The notes beneath the pieces were generated by a model. That model worked only from the letters and a program-made list of their open reading frames with translations, was not told the origin of the DNA and did not search any database. 64,000 nucleotides of DNA from Halicephalobus mephisto. Lineage: Eukaryota; Nematoda; Chromadorea; Rhabditida; Panagrolaimidae. Below are positions 22,368-34,902 of the stretch, one piece after another (position 1 is the stretch's first letter; each line of letters opens with the position of its first letter). The position numbers and the translations under genes are program-made. The stretch is taken from assembly GCA_009193035.1 (NCBI GenBank), contig SWDT01000261.1:91524-155523 (forward strand), given 5' to 3'.

Positions 22368-25300
22368 ATGGACCGAAAAATCAATTCATCAAAATTGGAG
22401 ATGTCCGGGTGCCTTTGAGGAACCCGAAAAGACCGGAACTTGTGCCTGTAGGATTCGCGGACAAGAATCCTCCTTCTCAGATTGTTCATACTCTTAAATG
22501 GCTTCTCCAGAAGGACTCGTTGAAGCAAGACGTGTTTCTCATTGGAGTTCCTGGATTCTTACGGTCGTCAATTGTTTTTTCTTATTTGGAACTTTGTAAC
22601 AGGGAATTTGAGTACTTGTCGGTGACGAGAGACACGACTGAAGCTGACATCAAACAAAGAAGGGAAATTGCCGGAGGAAATGCCTTTTATTCCGATCTTT
22701 GTGCCGTTAGAGCTGCTCTGGAAGGAAGGGTTCTGGTTATTGATGGAGTTGAAAAAGCTGAAAGAAACGTCCTTCCGATTTTGAATAATTTACTCGAAAA
22801 CAGAGAAATGCAACTTGATGATGGTAGATTTCTGATGGCAGCAAATAAATTTGATAAATTAAAAGAGGTTAGTTTTTGTTTTAATTTTTTTAAAAATAGA
22901 ATAAGTTTTAAAAAAAATTTAGATTTTTTATAATATTTTGAAATTTTTTTGTAATTTTAGAAAATTTCATCAGATGATTAAGTATTTTGAAAAGTTTTAT
23001 TTTATTTTGGAAAATTTCCGAGATTTTTATTTTAGAAAATTTTAGAGATTTTTATTTTGGAAAATTTTATTTTAGAAGATTTTAGAGATTTTTTATTTTG
23101 AAAAGTTTTATTTTAGAGATTTTTATTTTAGAAAATTTTAGAGATTTTTATTTTGGAAAATTTTATTTTAGAAAATTTTAGAGATTTTTACCAAGTTATA
23201 AAATATATCTGAAAAGTCCAAGAAATTATGAAAGTTTTTGTTGAATTCTGGAAAGTTCTAAAATTTTTGCAGTTTGAAAATGCAAAAAATTAAATTTCAA
23301 AATGGTTTATAATTGTGAAATTTTCTAAGAACTTTGATTTTAATTAAAATTAATGTATTTTAGAAGTATTCGGAAGAAGAACTTCGAAAAATGAAATTAG
23401 AAAGAGTAAGCGAGGATTTTCATGTTATTGCCTTAGGCATCCCTGTGCCGACCTTCAAAGGACATACCCTTGATCCGCCGTTGAGGTCCAGATTTCAATG
23501 TAAGAATGTTTCTGAACTTCCTTTTGACAGTATGAGCCAGTTGTGTTCGTTTCTTGCTCCGGAAGTCAAAAAAGACAGAATTAACAACCTTTTAGCGATG
23601 GTATACGGTATGAATGCCCAGAATTTGGAAGAAAAAACTGTTTTTTTACCAGTTTTTCCTCTGGATAATTTGACAAAAGCTGTAAGAATATGGAATATTA
23701 ATCCTAATTACTCAGAAGAAACTATTTTTAATCTTTGTTATCCGAGAAAGACGATTCTGAAGCCAGATAACGAAATCTCAGTTTTGGAAGAATTTTTGAA
23801 AACTTTCAACATTGAAAAAGAAAAAATTTCAAATTCGAAAATTTTATCAATTGATTTAGAAGGTCCCAAAGCGAAAATTGAATCAATTTTTAATGGGAAA
23901 AAATACAACTTTCAAGTACCCTCAGGAACCCTACAGTATCCCGTGGAAAAACACGAATTTGTGTCGACAGAATCCCATGAATCTTTGTTGTCGGATTTGA
24001 TAGCTACTCATGCCGTAGGCGATTTTTGTATTCTTGGACCTCGTGGAAGTGGAAAAACTACAGTAATTGAAGAATTTTCGAAAAGATTAAAATATGAAAT
24101 GGAAACAATTGTACTGTATCAGGATATGAATTCAAGAGAATTAATTCAACAAAGAAGAATGTTGCCTAATGGAGATACGGTATGGGAAGATTCGCAACTT
24201 GTTAAAGCAGCGAAAAATGGAAGTTTGTGTATTTTAGATGGATTAGAAAAAATTCATTGGAGTACGGTAGAAATGCTAGGATCGTTAATTCATCACAGAT
24301 ATCTTCAATTGCCAGATGGAACTAGATTATTAGGAAATTTACATTTTGATATTTTGAAAAAAAGAACGAAAATGACAGAAAAAGAATTAGAAAAAAATGG
24401 AATTTTTAAAATTAAAGAAAATTTTAGAATTGTGGCTTTGGGAGATTCAGAAAGTGTAAATTCTACAAAATGGCTAAATGATCAAATTTTAAGTCTTTTT
24501 TTGTTTCATTTTTTGAAACCAATGTCGATAGATGAAAAATTAAAAATTATTTTTAAACTTATTCCAAATGCTTCGAAGAATACTGTAAAAAAATTAATTT
24601 TATTAACAGAAAAATTAAATTCATCAACTGATCCTAATATCCGCGGAATCGGTCAAAGTTTGTCCTTGAGGAGATTGATCTACATTATCCGGAGACATGC
24701 GGAGAATCCGGAAGAAGGAATTTACGAAGCTGTCAACAGAGCGACTTTAAGCAGATTTATGCCGTCGATTACGAAATTTGCATTTGAAAAATTTTTAAAA
24801 GAAAATGAAATTAATCCTGATATGAAAAATATTAAAAATGATTGGATTGAAAAATTAAAAGAAAATTCAAAATCAACAATTGAATCTGAATCTATGATTC
24901 CGGATATTGTTTTTTTTAACAACAAACAACACGAAAAAGTAATGGACGACATGGCTAAGGATTTCGAACTTGGATCGCATTTGTTAATTATTGGAAATCA
25001 AGGTGTTGGAAAAAATAAAATTACAGATAGATTTTTGCAAATAATCAAACGACCAAGACAATATATGCAACTTCATCGAGATACTACAGTACAAAGTTTG
25101 ACAGTTCAAACTACGGTAATTGATGGGATTTTGAAATATGAAGATTCTCCACTTGTTAAAGCAGTAAAAAACGGACTTGTACTTGTTATAGATGAAGCGG
25201 ATAAAGCTCCACTTTATGTTGTGGCTGTTTTGAAATCTTTATTGGATTCGGGAATTTTGTATTTATCTGACGGAAGAATTATCCAACCTCAAGAAGGATT

Positions 25301-28300
25301 TTTGAAAGAAAATTCAATTCCGATTCATCCGGATTTCAGATTAATCATGTTAGCTAATAGGCCTGGATTTCCGTTTTTAGGAAATGATCTTTTTTCTATT
25401 TTGGGAGATTTATTCAGTGTTCATGTTGTGGATAATCCAAGTAGATCTTCGGAATTTTCAATGTTGAAAAAATATGGTCCAAATGTTGAAGAAGAAAAAT
25501 TAAATAAATTAATTTCGGCTTTTGATGAATTACGAAAAATGGCAGATGATTCACAATTACAGTATCCGTATTCTACCAGAGAATTGGTCAACATTGTCAA
25601 ACATCTCCAACTTTTTCCCGATGATCCTCTGACTACAGTAATCAGGAATGTTTTCGATTTCGATTCTTTCACAAAAGACACGACAGAAATGATTGAATCC
25701 GTTTTTCAAAAATATGGAATTCCCATAGGTACGGTAAATGGAAAATTTATTTCATAAAAACTTGAATAAAATTAAATTTAACAATCTGTGGTTATTTCAG
25801 GAATAAAAAAACCGAAAAATTCTGTATTTTTGAGCAAAAGATTTCCATTGAATGGACCTTCCACAATCGGACAATGGGGTCTCAGACAGAAAACGAAACC
25901 CCAAGACCTCGAAATTAAAGTTTTTCCTGTTAATTCTGAGGTTAGTTTTATTTTGAAAAATAATTGTTTAAAATTTTTTTAAATAATTGTTTAAAAAATT
26001 TTAAAAATAATTTTTTAAAAAATCTAAAAATATATAATTATTTAAAAAATAATTGTTTAAACATTTTTTTAAATAATTGTTTAAAAAATTTTTAAAAATA
26101 TAATTATTTTAAAATTAAAAATATAAATATTTAAAATTTTGAAAAACATAAAATTTTATAATTTTTGGGTCCCGATTGGAAAGTTTTGGAAATTCGTGTC
26201 GAGACAGTTTTTAGGATCTTTTTTTGTTAAATATTTGATTTTTCGAGTAGAATACTTAAAAATTTTAGAATTATTTAAAATTGGAAATTTCGAAAATTCG
26301 TGTCGGGACCATTTTGTGATAATTTTTTGATTTTTAAAATGACACGATAGAAGTGATGAATTTTAGGCAGAAAACAAATTTCAAAGAAGACTATTAAGGC
26401 TAGAAATGCATCATTCTCGAGCAAGGGGATTTTCTGAAGAAGAATTTTCGTGGCAACTTCCGATTTCAGACGTCAATATCTGCTCGGATATCCTTAATCT
26501 CAATCAGAAAATAATTGTTGCTACAGTAAATCCTCCGACTTTATATGTGGTACCAGATGAAAGGAAACCTGAAGTTATCGAAATTGATCTTTATTCTTAT
26601 TTTTCGAAGTTTGCCAGAGGCGATTTTCGACCGAGATTCAAGTTGGCGAAATGGAGCGATAATGAGGTCTTAGTTCATGAAGAAACGGTTGGTTTTTTAT
26701 GAAAAATATAAATCCATAACATACAAGTATTATCATTGTAAAAAGTAGTATTTTACTTTTTAAAGTTTTGAAATTCCCGCGCAAAAGAGCTGATAGTGAA
26801 GAAAGTGGAAAAAATGGTAAATCATTACCAGAGTTGATTTTTTTCCAACTCGCTTTTTTTATTTCTTCTACCAGTTCTGAAAGTAAAAAAAGGTAAATTT
26901 GGCAATTCTCTCTCTCTTCTTTCCCTGCCAGTTCTAAAAGTGAAAAAAGGTAAATTTGGCAATTCTCTCTCTCTCTTCTTTCCCTGCCAGTTCTAAAAGT
27001 GAAAAAAGGTAAATTTGACAATTCTCTCTCTTTTCTTTCCCTGCCAGTTCTAAAAGTAAAAAAATGGTAAATCTGTTTCTTCATTCGCTTTCTTTTTATT
27101 TTTACCTAAATTTTTCCAGTAATTTTTTCAATTTTAATTTTTATAATATGATTTTTCAGTCGAATACATTGTTACTTGTGGATTTCGAAAATAACACGAC
27201 GAAGAAACTGAATTCAGATGGAAGGTCTTCTTCGATAATCTCGTCTACTTTTGGAAAACTGTCTTCGATTAATTTAATGAATGAAAATAAATTCTGGAGA
27301 TTAATAGAATCAGAAAAACCAGTTTTGTTCGAAAGAAACGGAACAGAAATGAGAATTTTGCATCCGGGAAATCTGCCAGCCGGGGTCCAGATTCTGAATC
27401 TTCCGATTCCGATAATCAACGTTGTTCCTGTAAACCAGAAAAAATACATAATAAACACAAACGAAAATAATTATCTTTTAACTTTTGAAAATGACGGAAG
27501 AATTTTTTTGAGAGAAATCGACGAATCGATGGATGTTCCAAAATTTTTCGAATTTATTTCGAAATTAAATATTTCAAAAAATGAAGGAATTTCAGAATTT
27601 ATTTTGACAAATGAACTATATTATGGATTAAAATCAGAAATGTTTCCAGATTCGTTTTCGAAAGGCGTTATTCGAGGATGGAGAAGACCGAATTTTGACG
27701 AACAAGAAGTCGTCGACAAAAGTCTACCGTATAAATCAACTTTGGAAAGAAATAAATTAGTTCATCCACAGAAAGAAGTCCTAGCTCTGGATAATGGATT
27801 AATCATCAGAGCAATCCCAAAGTGGCAAACTCCGGCCAAAGCTCTTCCTTCAAGTAATTTTTAAAATTTTTAAACTTTTTTTTAAAATTATTTTAAATAT
27901 TTTTTAAATTTTTTCAGAATTTCCTTTAATTTTTAAACATTTTTTTAAAATTATTTTAAATATTTTTTATTTTTTTAGAATTTTCTTTAATTTTTAAACT
28001 TTTTTTAAAAATTATTTTAAATATTTTTTTATTTTTTCAGAATTTTCTTTAATTTTTAAACTTTTTTAAATTTTTCTTTAATTTTTAAACTTTTTTAAAT
28101 TTGTTTTATATTTTTAAATTTTAAATTTTTTGAGAATATTTTTTCAGATGCAAGTCCTTCTGATATCGGTGCATTTTTGGAGGTTTTGGACACTAATAGA
28201 AGTACTATTCAATTTATTCCTATTCCTGTAGGGCCTCCGGCATTGTATCATGGAAGTTGGATTGCTGCAATATCAAAAACTAATTTTTTAATGTCGAAAA

Positions 28301-29549
28301 ATCAAGATGGAAAAAATATTTATACTTGTCAAACATCGGGAAAAATTAAAAAATGGGAAATTGAAGAATCATCTTTGATGACGTCATTGGATTCTTGGAA
28401 TAGACTTTTTGGAGAAGAAGATTCAAATACGAGAATAGAATTTCAAAAAGATGCTTCTGAAGTCGACATGTCAAAGTTGACAGAACCCACTGTCGGAAAA
28501 TTCGACCCTAATAATGACCCCCACATCGGCGGAAATCAGTGGATGGGGGGAGTGGGGGGCTACAACACGGCCGGACTGGGGGGTGCCGGAGGGCCTTTCA
28601 GACTGGACGCTGGACACGCTGTTCATCAAATTGACGAAAGTGCAAAAAATCAAATTCCGGAAGAATACAAATTAAAAGCGAAAAAAATAAACGAAAAAGA
28701 ATATAAAAAAAATTAAAAGAATTAGAAATGAATGAATCCGATTTTAAATTATTAGAATCTTTTTATTCTAAAGTTAAAAAACAAATTAAACATTTAAAAA
28801 GTATAATTGAAAATTTAGAAGCAAGAGAACACGAAAGACAGTGGATCAAACATCAGACTTCAGGAGATTTGGATGACGGAAAATTAATCGAAGGAATATC
28901 AGGCGAAAAATCGATTTACAGAAGAAGAATGAATCTTCCTCCTGAACCTGGAACAGTCCAACAAAAACCCAAAAAAATTAAACTTTGTTTTGATATTTCT
29001 GGATCTATGTACAGATTCAACGGACATGACAAAAGACTCCAGAAATCCCTCGAAACGGCCTTGATGGTTATGGAATCATTTGAAGGAAAAAAAGAAAAAA
29101 TCAAATACGATATTGTAGGACATTCTGGAGATGGTCCTGAATTCAAATTTACAGATTCTGAACATCCTCCAAAAAATGAAAAAGAAAAATTTCAAATTTT
29201 GAAAAAAATGTTTCTTCATTCTCAATTTTGTGCAAGTGGAGATTACACGTTAGAAGCCCTGAATTACGGTATTTCGAAAGTGGCCAAAGAAACGGATGTC
29301 GATGAAAAATTCGTTATTTTGTTAAGTGATGCTAATCTTGACAGATACGGTATTCATCCTAAACATCTTGCAAGAATTCTGGATTCTGATTCTAATGTTA
29401 ATGCTTTTGTGATTTTTATTGGTTCCTTAGGTCCTCAGGCAGAACGATTAGTCAAGGCCCTTCCGAATGGAAAAGCCTTCTATGCAGAGGACACTGCTCA
29501 ATTGCCCAACATCATCCAGTCCATTTTTGCTTCTACTTTTGTCAAATAA
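22368..29549 (+). CDS. VWA8: VWA8: mitochondrial AAA-ATPase with von Willebrand A domain, frame broken once
   Basis: VWA8 is a mitochondrial dynein-like AAA+ ATPase. Exons: 22368-22867, 23364-25728, 25801-25940, 26367-26687, 27160-27853 and 28148-29549; about 1,807 residues against 1,905 in human. The first exon found starts inside the protein (GPKNQFIKIGDV), so the leader exon with the targeting peptide is missing from my model. Three ATPase modules are visible: a degenerate P-loop LIGVPGFLRSS with Walker B VLVIDGVEKAE; GPRGSGKTT with LCILDGLEK; and GNQGVGKNK with LVLVIDEADKAP. The conserved GGNQWMGGVGGYNTAGLGG block and a C-terminal VWA domain with MIDAS DISGSMYRFN follow. At 28705-28712 an A8 run puts the C-terminal 280 codons one base out of frame: EKEYKKN then stop, while homology continues in the next frame (KKLKELEMNESDF). 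AATAAA lies at 29580. Confidence 0.93.
22945..23185. repeat. Tandem repeat in VWA8 intron, about 40 bp unit
   Basis: GAGATTTTTATTTT(A/G)GAAAATTTTA recurs about six times between 22995 and 23185. Several units contain TTTTAG, which resembles a splice acceptor. Confidence 0.75.
25960..26110. repeat. A/T tandem repeat in VWA8 intron
   Basis: AATAATTGTTTAAAAAATTTT-type units recur 5-6 times. No coding content. Confidence 0.6.
26880..27066. repeat. Tandem repeat in VWA8 intron, about 59 bp unit, 3 copies
   Basis: AAAGGTAAATTTGGCAATTC, then TCTCTCTCTTC and TTTCCCTGCCAGTTCTAAAA recur near 26890, 26949 and 27007. The intron also carries the dispersed CCCGCGCAAAAGAGCT phrase at 26777. Confidence 0.85.
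27855..28147. repeat. VWA8 intron made of tandem units that each carry an acceptor-like sequence
   Basis: Units of about 60 bp with TTTCTTTAATTTTTAAACTT and ATTTTTTCAGAATTTTC recur about four times. At least three units include TTTTTCAG or TTTTTTAG, and the true acceptor at 28147 (TTTTTTCAG) ends the series. The repeats therefore offer decoy acceptors. Confidence 0.75.
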
Positions 29550-29559
29550 GAAAGCATAA

Positions 29560-30020
29560 GAACATTAAGTGGATTTTAGGAATAAATAAAAATTTATTTT
29601 TTGAATTAAAATGATTTTTAAGAAGAAAACACAAAGTTACAGTATCATAGAAATTTTAGGTGGATTTCAGAAATGAAAAATTTATTTTTCGAAGATGATT
29701 CTTGAAACGAAAATATATTATTACAGTATCATTGTAGTTTTAGGTGGATTTTAGAAATGGAAAAAATTTATTTTTTGAATTAAGATGATTCTTGAAACGA
29801 AAATATATTATTACAGTATCATTGTAGTTTTAGGTGGATTTCAGAAATGAAAAATTTATTTTTCGAAGATGATTCTTGAAACGAAAATATATTATTACAG
29901 TATCATAGTAGTTTTAGGTGGATTTTAGAAATTGAAAAAATTATTTTTTCAAGATGACTTTTGAGACGAAAATATATTATTACAGTATCATAGTAGTTTT
30001 AGGTGAGTTTCAAAAAGTTT
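29560..30020. repeat. Tandem repeat downstream of VWA8, about 85 bp unit
   Basis: TTACAGTATCAT(A/T)GTAGTTTTAGG recurs at about 29637, 29721, 29811, 29895 and 29980, separated by GAAATGAAAAATTTATTTTT and GATGATTCTTGAAACGAAAA. The array starts just after the VWA8 stop and its AATAAA (29580). Confidence 0.9.
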
Positions 30021-30209
30021 ATGGTTTAAAGGAAGGTGAGTCTTGAAACGAAAGCCTGTAATTGTGGTATGATACGGATCATAGATAAATTTGAAAAGGA
30101 AAAAATTTGACTTAAACGGAAATGAGTCTTGACGTCAAAACATGTAATTACGACAGGATATAGATATTAGATAGATTTGGCAACAACAAAAAATTGTTAA
30201 TTGAGTCAA

Positions 30210-30660
30210 TATGAGTCATGACACAAAGATTTCAGATTACTGTGAAATATATAAATAAAATTAATTTTTCAAAAATATTATTTAAAATAAAATTTAGATT
30301 ACTGTAAAATATATTAATAAAATCAATTTTGTAAAAAATATTATTTAAACGAAAATCTGAGATTACTGTAAAATACAGGAACTAAATTATTTTTACAAGA
30401 AATAAAAATTCATTAATTCAAAAAACGACTTTTGATACGAAAACTTGAGATTACTGTAAAATATATAAATAAAATTAATTTTGTAAAAAATATTATTTAA
30501 AATAAAATTTGAGATTACTGTAAAATATATAAATAAAATCAATTTTGTAAAAATATTATTTAAAATAAAATTTAGATTACTGTAAAATATAAAAATAAAA
30601 TTAATTTTGTAAAAATATTATTTAAACAAAAACGACTCCTGACACGAAAATCTGAGATTA
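30210..30660. repeat. Tandem repeat, about 70-80 bp unit
   Basis: GATTACTGTAAAATATATAA and AATTTTGTAAAAATATTATT recur about six times (30236, 30298, 30361, 30450, 30514, 30577). Confidence 0.8.
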
Positions 30661-33170
30661 CGATCGATGTAGTAAAAAATTTGTTTGTTTAATCTTTATT
30701 CCGAACCCCAAAATTTTTAATTTACACTTTTTCTTTTGGATGTGTAAACCCGGAAGATTCCCACGATATGTCTTTCGTTTCGAGACAATTTCGGAGTTAT
30801 ATTTTATAACAGAAACAATTTTTAAACTATTTCGTAATTTGTTTGGGGTCAGGAATGCTCAAGTCCCCCTTGTTCTATTTTAACTTTGGCTTCCTCTTTC
30901 GAATGTCAACTGCTCTTTCATTGCGTTGAAATATTTGACGAGGTTGTTCGTCCATACTTCGCGAAAAAGGGGAAAAACGGGCACAAATTTAACCAGAAAA
31001 TTCAGAAAAATTTTTTTTTGCAAAAAAAATTGTAACTTTTTTACTAATTAACGAAATGTTGTAGAAATTTAATACAGTAATCTGCAAGTGTTGAAGAAGG
31101 AAATTGCAAAATTCTGAAGCCGTGGGATCATTGGGGTACGAGTTACGGGGCCTCAAAGTGGACCCCTTTTTCGAGAGTCCAAATTCGCAAAAAAAGGTTC
31201 TTGCAACGAAAACTCCCGCTGAACAAGCTTTTTTCGCCTCGAGACCAGATTATTCGGATTCTCTGAAGTTTCTTCTATCGCTCCATTATTTGTAATTCTG
31301 GCAAAGCCCTCTAGTGCACGAATTACGGTACTTTGAAGAACTTTGGTGTAAAATCGACATTTTTCGACTTTTCTCATTTACTACTTATCCGATTTTTCCG
31401 AATTTATGTTGTCCAGATCGGTATTCCTGTCTGTTATATTGTGGCAAATTTTTGTTTCATTTGATCAAGTTTAAAGAAAGTTATGACGAGCCAAAGTTGG
31501 ATCAAGTTTGTTCGATTTTTGAATTTTTGAGTCCCTCAGCCGCAGAAAATGGCGAGCAAGACGACGGACGAGTCGAAAGGGCTTCTCTGGTCTCTCTCAG
31601 GAATCCCCAGTGCCTCGTTTTCCAAAGACTGGTCGTCAGAGCGTGCGTCGTTCACTATGGCGACGAGAAGGTCGACTGTCTGAAATTATTCCGGCTTCAC
31701 CGATTTTATATCAGAAGGTGTAAATGGCATTAAAACCACCATAATTCAAAAATAATTATTATTTGTCTCCAGTTATCATAAAAATGACTCATTTTTTGCG
31801 TTTTTTTGCATTTTTTAATTCAAATTTCTCCAAAAATCACATTTAATTCTTCTTATCAGAGACTACTGTAGTCCAGAATACTGTAACCCGACGAAATTAC
31901 TTGCTTTGTAAAGATTTCTTTCAAAATTTCTTGAATTTTCCAAGAAATATGACGGCCAAACAAACCTTTTCGAATACCAGTTTTTCCAGTTTATTACTAG
32001 TCCCGGAACGAAAAAATAATTTATTAAAAATTAAATTTTCAAAGTAGTTTCGAAAAAATTTAAAAAATGAAAAAGACCGAAATTTTAGAATCAAAAAATC
32101 GTACACCAGTCCATTGCATCTGTTTTTCCGTTCTGAGTGAAGGTCGAAAGGGTCGATAGGCGGAGAAAGCCAGACAAACATAGTTGAAGTTCGTCTTTCC
32201 TTTCCTAAAATTATTTTGCAGTTTGCGCGCTGGTTGTTCTGCAAGCGAAATGAAAGCGAGTCGAGGGACCGACCGCCGTTTTTTCTCTCCGCGTTTCTTT
32301 CTTTTCTGGTCCCTCTTCCCGCTGTGTCGACTCTGCCAAGTGGATCCCCTGATTCGAGTTATCCTAGTCTAGCCCCAGTTCCACCATTACCCTCTGTCCC
32401 ACTTCTGTATCCACATGTCGATGTTGTTCATATATCAATCTTTATTTTCTGGCCTAATTTTTTGCATTTTCTTTATTGTCCCATTAATTTTATTTTTTAT
32501 CGATATTTGTCGCGTTTTAAGTATTTTAAATCCTCCCTAAATATGTGAATATTATTTTTCGAAATTAATCGAGTTATTTAACCAATAATTCCTGTGGAAA
32601 TTGGAATTTTTCTGATGTGCAGGCCTACGTCAACCAAAGACCAATTTTTAAAATCGATAATACTTTGGCAAATGGATGTTTTCTAAGTTAATCGATATAT
32701 AAAATTAATCAAAAACCGCGTTCCAAAATAGAAAAGTACTGAATTTGGGCAAGTTTATCAACAACAAACCTACGCTACACTGAATTCGTGCTCAAAACGA
32801 CGGTAAGGACACGTAAGCGTAACTTGTAGTTACTTTTGTGTCTCAAGGGAAAGAAAGTTATTTTTTATGAAGAATTTTAAGTATTTTTTACGAAAAGTTT
32901 AGTTATTTTTTACGAAAAGTTTAATTTTACAGTATAGCTTTAACTATTTGGTCACTGGAAGTTGTCATTTTACCTTCGTCCTCGTGACGAACCAAGATAA
33001 GCCAGTTTTAATTCAGTCTGCTGGCCTCTTTGGAAAAGAACATTCAATGCCAACGGCAACGAGAATAAAGACCCAGAATTCCGACGAAGATTCCTCATTA
33101 GTCATCGATTTTCTCTATGGATTCAATGCCATTTTTAACAAAATACAGTTGGCAAATTTTACTTAAAAAA
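30661..33170. other. Unassigned region with G+C-richer, exon-like islands
   Basis: Islands at 30840-30975, 31090-31300, 31500-31735 and 32210-32430 stand out from A+T-rich flanks. After a TGAGTCCCTCAG acceptor-like site, an ATG at 31549 opens MASKTTDESKGLLWSLSGIP and continues for 44 codons. The island after TTATTTTGCAG at 32221 reads Pro/Ser-rich in one frame (STLPSGSPDSSYPSLAPVPP). They may be 5' exons of the TBL1-like gene or remnants of another gene. No family was recognised. The open stretch 32948-33166 is similarly unassigned. Confidence 0.3.
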
Positions 33171-34902
33171 ACTGCGCTTTAGAAGATGATGTTTGTTCGA
33201 TCGATTCTCGTATATCCCATAGTCAACAAGAATCAATTTTGAAATCGGAACATTGTTTGTACAGTTGAAACAATTAACAATGTTGAAAGTACAAATGCCA
33301 CGCTGATTTCAGATTTACAAATATAACTATGGTAATTAAAACGATATAGATTTTTTAAAATTTCGAAATTCTCGCGCAGACAAATTATAAAAACAGAAAA
33401 TACCAATTTACAATTTTAATGAAAAATTTATTCTAAAATAGTTTCGAAAATTATAATAGTGATTTTTGAAATTCCCGCGCAAAGAGAACGAGCTATGTGA
33501 AAATTAAAAAGCGGTAAATCTGGCAACTTGGTTTTTTATTTTAAAATTCCTGTCAAAACAACTTGAAAAAATTATTAAATTTTTTATAAGAATTTGAATT
33601 TTTAAAAATTTTTCGATTTTTGCGCAGACAGCTCGAGAGTTAAAAAAAACAAAAAAATGGTAATTATGGTAATCCTCACCGAAATCAATGCGCTTTTTTA
33701 AATTCCGTCATAACTGTCCTAAAAGTTCATAAGAATTTTTCAAGACAATTTTTGAAATATAATTTTTATAAATTTAAAACAATTTTTTACCTAAAATTTT
33801 AAAAATTCTTGTCGAGAAAATTCCGTAAGAAATTTAATTTTTTTGTAATTTGTACGATTAAATTACTTTAGTCAAAATCGTTTTTTTTTTGAAGAAAAGT
33901 AAGTTTCTAACAAGTAATCCAAATACGAAGGAAGTTGATCGAGTACCCCAGACCTGAATAACAACCCCAAACAAAAGTTAAATGTTCTTTGGTCTGTTCG
34001 TCTTTCCTTACGCGCCAAATTTTCTCAATAGGTGGCTGATTCATCGAAGTCGTTTCAAGGACTGTGTTTACCAGTATTTTTAAAGCAAAAACGGTCATTG
34101 ACCCTGAAAAAATATCAATAAAATTACACAATAAAATAAATCAAAATTAATATTTAAAAAATTAAAAATTAATATCAAATTTTAAATATTTTTAAAAAAT
34201 TTGAAAATTGTTCTAACACGAAATTTTTGAATTTTCCAGTTAAGACCAAAAATTACAGAATTAATTAATTTTTTTAAAGTTTTACAATTATTTTTAAAAA
34301 ATTTATAAAATTTAAAAATTGTTCTAACGCAAAATTTTTGAATTTTCCAGTTAAGACCGAAATTTTATTTAAAAATTAATTTTTAAATTTGAAAATTATC
34401 TCAATGCGGATTTTTAGAATTTTAAAAATATTTCTTAATTGATTTTGTTTTTAAACAGTTTTAAAGTTGTTTAATCTTCTAAAATTTTTTTCTGAAATCT
34501 AATTCTTCAAGATTAAATTGAGATTTATCCAAAATTAAAAACAGGTGTGAATTGGATTAAATAACTCGATCAAAAAGGAAAAAATGGTTTTTTTTCTTCA
34601 AGGACAACCGTGGTTCTTATTCGCTGTTTTAAAAAATCAATTTTTTTTACTTTTTTATTTTAAATTTTTATTTTTAAATTTTTTCGTGGGAATTAATTTG
34701 TAATTTTTTAGGTTCTCTGATATTTTTCCACCAGTTGTTGTGTAATAATTGTTGATTATTCTATGATTCGTTAATATTGAATTGATTTTATTTTGACTGA
34801 ATTTGATCTCTAATTCAATCTTTGGACCTCAAAGTATCTGTGCTCAAGATTCCGATTTTTATATAAAATTTCCATATATTATTTCCAAAATTGTTCCTCC
34901 AG
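33171..34902. other. A+T-rich spacer; one possible minus-strand exon
   Basis: On the minus strand, ATATTTTTTCAG followed by GGTCAATGACC (34106 downward) opens a frame to 33907 reading GSMTVFALKILVNTVLETTS and onward to a stop. It has an acceptor but no recognised family or upstream exon. The stretch 34180-34400 holds two copies of a unit with TTTTTGAATTTTCCAGTTAA. CCCGCGCA phrases occur at 33372 and 33474. Confidence 0.35.

Noticed and set aside
26638..27084. 148-codon minus-strand frame with FTFRTGRERKERE repeats
   Set aside because: It is a translation of the 59-bp intronic tandem repeat in VWA8.
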